In this document: in pieces, positions 58,384 to 64,000 of the stretch
Layout: each line of letters begins with the position of its first letter
Numbering within the stretch: position 1 is the stretch's first letter
Assembly: GCA_002221725.1 (NCBI GenBank)
Contig: NJFT01000046.1
Coordinates: 1-64,000, forward strand
Direction of reading: 5' to 3'
DNA: 64,000 bases
Origin: Scedosporium boydii
Lineage: Eukaryota; Ascomycota; Sordariomycetes; Microascales; Microascaceae
Translations under genes and position numbers: made by a program
The notes under the pieces: model-generated
Told to the model about the DNA's origin: nothing
The model's input: the letters and a program-made list of their open reading frames with translations, nothing else
Database searches by the model: none

Positions 58384-61300
58384 ATGGAAAAACCCGTCAC
58401 GCCCCCAAGAAGGACCGGGCCGAATGCGCCCACTGTGGCATCCTCATTTATAGACAGCTTCAACTCGGAGTTCGGTCTGGCTATCCGCGTGCCGAATCTA
58501 GCCCTGTCACCGCGGCAGCGACGAGAACAGCTTAAAACCGACGCCGACCGACTCGCCGAAGAAATTCATCGCCGGACCCGCTTCCTGGCCCATACGTGTC
58601 CGGGGCAGCTTTCACGCGTCACGGATGAGTTCCGAGCGTCCAGAAACGTTGCGCGCGTCGGCCAGGCGCGGGATACTCTGGGTGGTAACGGCGTTTCTCC
58701 TTCGGCCGGCCCCCGGGTAAGGGCTCCCGATGCCGAGAGGAGCTATGAGCTACAAAAGTGCCTCTTGCGGATTTTGGAATCGAAGACCCCGACCATATCC
58801 ACTGTCTCCCTTCGTGACGAAAATTCCCCACCTCGGTATACCGCTTGCACAATTCAACGTGACAGCCAACTTGGCAACGGCCTGGTGCTCCCCACGGGAC
58901 GCAAGGAATTGCCCGAGGCGTACGTGCGCACGACGGAAGAAGGAAACCTCGAAAGGACTCTCCAGCCCACTCCGACCAGATCCATGGTGATCAGAGAAGA
59001 GAGCCCTGTGGAATACGCATCGCCCAATGGGCACTCGGCGAACCCCAGCGGCACGCTTCCTCCTCCGCATCGCTCTAATGGCCGGGACCACTCCTTACCC
59101 AGTTCCAATGCTGTCAGTGGCGGTGGCCGTATCCGGAGCCCCGTTGGGCCTTTGACACGGTTTGATGCAAACGGCCAGCTAGACAGCCACGAGACGGCCG
59201 GCCTAAGCAATCAAGTCAGCAGAGGCGGCCTTTGGGATCTCTTTAAGCTTGACAACCGTTCCATCCGTCAGTCGCAGGCACTAGACGGGTCACTTGCGCG
59301 CGTAAAATTCGCTAGCCATACGCAAGCAACGAGCCAGGAGATGCAGTCCTTGAAGAACAGTCCGTGCCGTCCCAATGAAGAGGATCTGTGTGCATTTTAT
59401 AGCCCACCTGGGTCTTACGTGCAGGAGGAAGAAAGCCTTGAAAGATCTCTCCAGCACACTCCGACCAGGTCCACGGTGATAAGGCAAGCGAGCCCTGTGG
59501 AATACGCAACACCCAGTATCCACTCGACGAACCCCAGCAGCATGTTACCCCTTTCGCTTTTCACCAACGAGGAGAATCTCTCCGCACTTCGTAGCTCACC
59601 TGGGCCTTCCTTGCCCCCTCCGCAGAGTCCCCCTGAACCTGGACCCTCCATCCCCCGCGAGTCTAGCAACCGAAAGTCCGTCATCATTAAACCACACTTG
59701 AGGCAGATGATCGAAATGTCCTGGCGTAAGTCCTACCCCATCTACTCTTATCACTTTAGAGCCGGGTAGTGCAGGTTCGCGGTCTTCCATCCTTGCTACT
59801 TACGTACCGCAGTGATATAAATGCCCTTCCTTATATATAACTGATACGTGGCAGCGAAAACGCCCGAGTTCCTCGCCGGTGCTCCTTTCCCCATCGTCTG
59901 GGAGACCACCAGGGCGGCTATGCACTGCGGTGTACCGCTCGAGACCCTCGCGATGCCGTACGACGCGCAGCGCTGGGCCACCCAAGCCGGGTTCCACAGC
60001 GCCCTCGAGGCTCACCCGGACTTCCAAGCCAAGGGTCCCCTGCCCGTCATGTGTAACCGCCGGGCCTGGGACGCCGCCTTCTCGACCTTCCAGCATAATG
60101 GCTACTCCGTCACCCTCGTCATGGAAGCCAGGTACGCGCGCCGCCCGGCCGACGGCCAGCTCTACACCATGGCCCTCCAACCGCTCAAGCTGGAACGTAG
60201 CCATCGCCTCGCGCGGCGATTCGGCGCCGATCGGTTTCTGGAAGTCTTGCTTCCCTCTCCCGCCGCTGACGACCGGCCCTCCTATCTGAAGTCCTACGAC
60301 GTCTTGGTTCGTCTGTTCCTCGAGAGTGACCATGTCATGTTTGGGCGCGTGTGGCGTCCGTTCTTTACAAAAGCCCAGCCGAGCGTCAAGAAGAACGGCG
60401 GCCCGGGCGTCCCGATCAAGTATGAAATGCGGGACCGCGTCTACTTCTTCGCCGTCGATGGCGACGATTTCCGTCCCTGTGGCCCTCATCTCCGGTACCC
60501 TCGCAAGGAAGATGCGACTGAAATCGGCCGTAGAAGCAAGACTGAAATTTCCGACCTTCTCGAGTGGGCCATCGGTATCTCGGAGAATACCGCGCAACCA
60601 ATCTGCAAGCTCTTCTCGCGACTAGCGCTAAGTACGGCTCTGTCCCTATAGCTCCGAAGAGCAATCGATTTGGCTAACTTCATCTCGGGTATGTCGTCTA
60701 ACAGGTCTTAGCAAGAGCACCGCGACTGTCGTTCTCAAACCTCACCAGCTACGAGTAAAAGAGCACGACGTCAGGTCCCCCCAAGGCGTTTGCATGAACG
60801 ATGGCATCGGACTCATATCGCGGCCCCTAGCCCGCAAGATCATCGCCCATCTCGGCCTCGACACGGTACCGAGCGGTTTCCAGGGCCGGCTCGGCGGCGC
60901 CAAGGGCTTCTGGATCATCGATTCCAACCCCTTCGACGACGACGAGTGGATCGAGATCTACCCGTCCCAGACGAAGTGGGGGTGCCACCACGATGAAGAC
61001 CCGGACCACCGCACCTTCGAGGTGACATACGCCCCGTCGCCACTGAAGCCTGCCGACGTGAACGAACAATTCCTCGTCATCCTTGAGGACCGCGCTCCGG
61101 ACCGCTATCGCCTGCGGGACGTCGTTAAGGCCCTCTTCGAGCGAACGGCCGCGACTGAGCTCTGGGCGATCGCCCGTGCCGCGAGGCGCCCCATGACCCT
61201 CCTGAGCCTAGTCCATCAGACCGAGATCCCATGCGGCGAGAAAGCCATCGATGGCTACGTGCCCTTCCTCAGCGGGCTGCCCAGACAGGACTGGGAGATG

Positions 61301-62851
61301 CTCAAGTTCCTCTTGAATGGCGGCTTTGACATGTCCAACATCTTCGTCGCCGACTTGGTCAAGAAAATGGCCAAGCAGACAGCAAAATCGCTCCGAAACA
61401 ACCTCAGGATCCCGGTACCCCGGTCTACGTATGCCTTCATGGTGGTAGACTTTGCCGGGGTCCTGGACGAGGGCGAAGTGCACCTGGGCTTCTCGACCCA
61501 ATTTGTGACGGACGGTGAGGCCGCCAGCGAGCTGCACGACCAGGACGTCCTCGTGGCACGCGCGCCGGCCCATTTCCCCAGCGACATCCAGAAGGTGAGG
61601 GCAGTTTTCCGGCCCGAGCTGCGGCACCTCAGGGACGTCATCGTGTTCTCCATCAAGGGCGCGGCGCCCTTGGCCGAGTGCCTCTCGGGTGGCGATTACG
61701 ACGGCGACAGAGCGTGGGTGTGCTGGGACCCAGACATCGTGGACAACTTTGAAGGCGTTCCGGTCCCGAAGACGAAGGAGATGTACGAGGACGTGCTCCT
61801 CAGGGATGGCTACATCCAACAAGACATTACGAGGGTCAGCGAGGTGCTGTCCCGTAATTCCGGTGGCGTGGGCCGCGGCACCTCCGAGTTCATGACGCAC
61901 GGCTTCCTCCACGCCATGAGGCCCAACATGCTTGGCCGGTGCACCGCTTACAAGGAGAATGTGTGCTATTATGACAACAGCGTCAGCAGCGACAGGGCCA
62001 TCGCGCTCAGCGCCCTCGTGGGTAAGCTCGTCGACCAGGAGAAACAGGGCGTCATCTTCACGCCGGAGGACCTGGGCCGAGTGCGGACGCGGCTCATCGG
62101 GATGCCCCGGATTCCCGCGGACATGCCGGCGTATAAGTCGGGGAGCCGCCCGGACCGGTGCACGCGCATCCTTGATTGGCTCAGGTTCGAAGTGGCAGAC
62201 CCCGTCATCGAGAGGGAGATGAGGGGGGTCATGGCCTCCTTGTCGAGGATGCAGCAAATCGCGAGGACCGGGGAAGACAAAGATCTCGAGTTCTACTCGG
62301 ATGAGCTGGACATCCTCGCCAATAGCTTGGATGTGTACAAGAAGCTCCGCACAGCCCTCCACCGGGACTTGAAAGGCGCACTGGGGTTCTGGAAAGACAC
62401 AGTCCCCGGGCCCCGGGTAAACGATAATTTTCCCAGCAAACTGGATGCCGTATACCAGAAGTGGCTGTCCATCCGCCCCCCTGAGGAGTGCCTCGCTGAC
62501 AGGGCGCTCAGGGTTCAGCTCTTCGGCGCAGGCGCGGAGACGCCCGACTCCCACAGCTACTGGGGCAAGCTCAAAGCGTCAGTCACGTTTAAGCTTTTCC
62601 ACTCATCCAGCGTCAAGTTTGTCTTTCGCGTCGCCGGACGTCAGCTGCAGGCCATCAAGGCGGAGCGGTGCACGGCGCGTGACAGCGGCGACAGCGGCGA
62701 CAGCGGGCCGGTGCCCATGATCCCGGGGATGTATGCACTGCATCGGCCGAACAATAAGTTGATTAACAGTCTGGTAGCTCTTGGGAAAGACGAAGAGTAC
62801 GAGAATGTTGTGGAGAGCCTTCAGGGGTTGAGTTTTGCGGACGAGGCATAG
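58384..62851 (+). CDS. Cellular RNA-dependent RNA polymerase (QDE-1/SAD-1/RRP-3 class)
   Basis: Exons 58384-59725, 59855-60631 and 60705-62851 give 1,421 residues. Such enzymes make double-stranded RNA from aberrant transcripts to feed Dicer in quelling, meiotic silencing or related RNAi. The catalytic loop LSGGDYDGDRAWVCWD (Asp residues near 1037) is intact. Other family motifs are QVMNDGIG-like VCMNDGIGLISRPLAR, FQGRLGGAKGFW and MRPNMLGRCTAYKE. The first about 450 residues are Pro/Ser/Arg-rich and lack a known domain; they include a repeated unit of about 41 residues. GTACGG and GTAAGT donors restore LALSLSKSTATVVLKP. The N-terminal start is the least certain part; further exons could lie upstream. 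A SGDSGDSG run occurs near the C-terminus. Which of the known paralogues it matches needs a tree. Confidence 0.9.
58936..59548 (+). repeat. Duplicated coding unit in RdRP N-terminus
   Basis: Two direct copies, 58936-59058 and 59426-59548, are similar at both DNA and protein levels. The protein unit reads E-x-LER-(T/S)-LQ-x-TPTRS-x-VIR-x-x-SPVEYA-(S/T)-P ... NPS. The spacing is 490 bases, and the flanking sequences differ. Confidence 0.85.
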
Positions 62852-63763
62852 ACGTTTTGGCTTCCAATGTTCACGAGCTTGCCGTTTAGGGAGTGCTGTT
62901 GCCTTGATACTAGTTACTAGTCCGTGCTTAAAATTTTTGGAAGAGTAATATAAAGTAGAAATCAATTTTACTCCTAGCTATATATATAGTCTTATCCTCT
63001 TAAAGTTTCGCTGGACATTAGAAGTCTTTACTCCGACAAAGTACTTATAAGAAATTTTATTGATATATACATGGCCAACTAGTCTATCCTTAAGTCACTC
63101 CTCGGCTGCTTAAGGGCCTCAGTCTGCTCAGCGTTCCTATACGCGAGGGGAACCAACTTAGGCGATGTTAACTATAACAAGTTTTTGGATCCGGTCAGGG
63201 GCCTTCCCGAGTATATAGGCTGGATCAAGGAGATAGAGAAGCAAGGTTTCATTACCGTACTAGTTGGTCCAGATCTAGAGGAATGGATAAAAAGGACCAA
63301 TGATCCAAAATTGCGAGATAGGAAGACGGAAAGCCCCATAGGTATCCGGCCGGCAGTCCTCAATACTGACACGACTTTAGCTAACAGATCACTATTGACG
63401 GGAGGGATAAGCGCCGCTTATACTGAACTCGCAAATGCAAGTTTGTGCTGCGCATTGAAGAATGCGAAGTTGCGTAATGGAGGCCGCCGTAGTCTTCAGG
63501 CAAAGGAACGCAGCTATTTCATCACTCTATATGCCTTCAAAAATCTATGAAAAAGTAAACCACAAAATAAATGCTAAAATCGAAGAGCAAGCACTGAAAG
63601 AGAAAAGCAGCAGAGGAAGAGCAGGTAGTAATGAATAAAACATGAGAGGAGCAGATGGTTTTGCATTAAAGAAACAGTGTGTTGTGCGCTTCTTATTAGC
63701 GGTAATACGTCTCGTTGCATGGAGTATTTTATTCGCAAAACCATCAGGCCCTACTTTGTAGGA
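62852..63763. other. AT-rich interval after the RdRP gene
   Basis: No supportable gene. A sharp fall in GC occurs at about 62920-63070, in contrast to the GC-rich RdRP exon. A plus-strand open frame at 63185-63550 has no ATG at its start and no family resemblance. Part of this interval is 3' UTR for both flanking genes. Confidence 0.5.
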
Positions 63764-64000
63764 CTAGTGTAGATCGTTACTCAGAACTATGCTCTTCATG
63801 TCTGCTAGGCGCTCACCCTTAATCTGGGCAATCTCATTCGCCTCAACCTTCTGCAGCCTGTGCATGTACTGCGTGAACGTATTTCCCAGCCGTATCACCG
63901 TATTGAAGTGCGTTATGCCTAGCCTCTCATTCTTGTTCTGGGCGAGGGCGAGAGCGCTGCGGACACAGTTGCGGATTTGCCGGCCGTTGAGAGGCTGGTT
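63764..64000 (-). CDS. AAA+ ATPase, C-terminal end only (partial)
   Basis: The minus-strand frame is open from the right edge to a TAG at 63764-63766, giving 79 residues. It begins NQPLNGRQIRNCVRSALALAQ, and the motif NGRQIRN followed by a helical lid is typical of the C-terminal lid of large fungal AAA+ ATPases (those with a long N-terminal domain). It ends with a helix RLQKVEANEIAQIKGERLADM. The Walker motifs lie outside the window. Function is unknown; the assignment rests on the lid motif alone. Confidence 0.6.
   Translation of the reverse strand, partial: NQPLNGRQIRNCVRSALALAQNKNERLGITHFNTVIRLGNTFTQYMHRLQKVEANEIAQIKGERLADMKSIVLSNDLH

Noticed and set aside
61208..62554. 448-codon minus-strand open frame
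   Set aside because: Antisense shadow of the RdRP catalytic exon. It has no domain similarity, and the RdRP motifs are clear on the other strand.
63185..63550. 121-codon plus-strand open frame as a gene
   Set aside because: It does not begin with ATG, shows no family resemblance and lies in AT-rich DNA between two genes.

Overview
The window is nuclear DNA of a filamentous ascomycete (Pezizomycotina type). The evidence is short GT..AG introns of about 49-129 nt with CTAAC/CTGAC-like branch sites, eukaryotic housekeeping genes scattered on both strands without operons, a cellular RNA-dependent RNA polymerase of the quelling/MSUD class, and fungal families such as PEX1, MSH3, GH125/Mug157 and CorA-like proteins. 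The exact species cannot be read from the sequence.

Layout. 0-7.4 kb: 3' part of a cysteine-rich, Gly/Ser/Pro-rich GPI-type surface protein, then argininosuccinate synthase on the minus strand in 15 tiny exons, then a long gene-free stretch holding an inverted, truncated copy of the surface-protein gene's 3' end. 7.4-13.3 kb: intronless D-lactate dehydrogenase, an FMO-like oxidoreductase fused to a DUF6314-like domain, and a FAR1-type DNA-binding protein. 13.9-24 kb: MSH3 mismatch repair, an unrecognised nuclear zinc-finger protein, and the Rab geranylgeranyltransferase beta subunit. 24-28.5 kb: gene-free. 28.5-37.2 kb: a RhoGAP, RRS1, a conserved-looking hypothetical gene with one frame break, and mitochondrial ribosomal protein mS29. 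37.6-49.7 kb: MCM7, PEX1, a GH125 mannosidase and a secreted TAP-type serine peptidase. MCM7/PEX1 and GH125/peptidase are head-to-head pairs.

50-64 kb has a more accessory character. It contains an F-box-like orphan lying between two degenerate direct repeats, a CorA-like membrane protein whose 5' half I cannot assemble into one frame, long gene-poor stretches, an RNAi-class RNA-dependent RNA polymerase with an internally duplicated low-complexity N-terminus, and the C-terminal end of an AAA+ ATPase running off the window.

The genes do not form one pathway. Most are housekeeping (arginine synthesis, DNA replication and repair, ribosome biogenesis, Rab prenylation, peroxisome import). The most unusual structures are the micro-exons of argininosuccinate synthase (14, 24, 14 and 5 nt), the inverted repeat flanking that gene, and the duplicated motif in the RdRP N-terminus. 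All exon boundaries were inferred by hand from splice consensus, reading frame and family conservation; none has transcript support.
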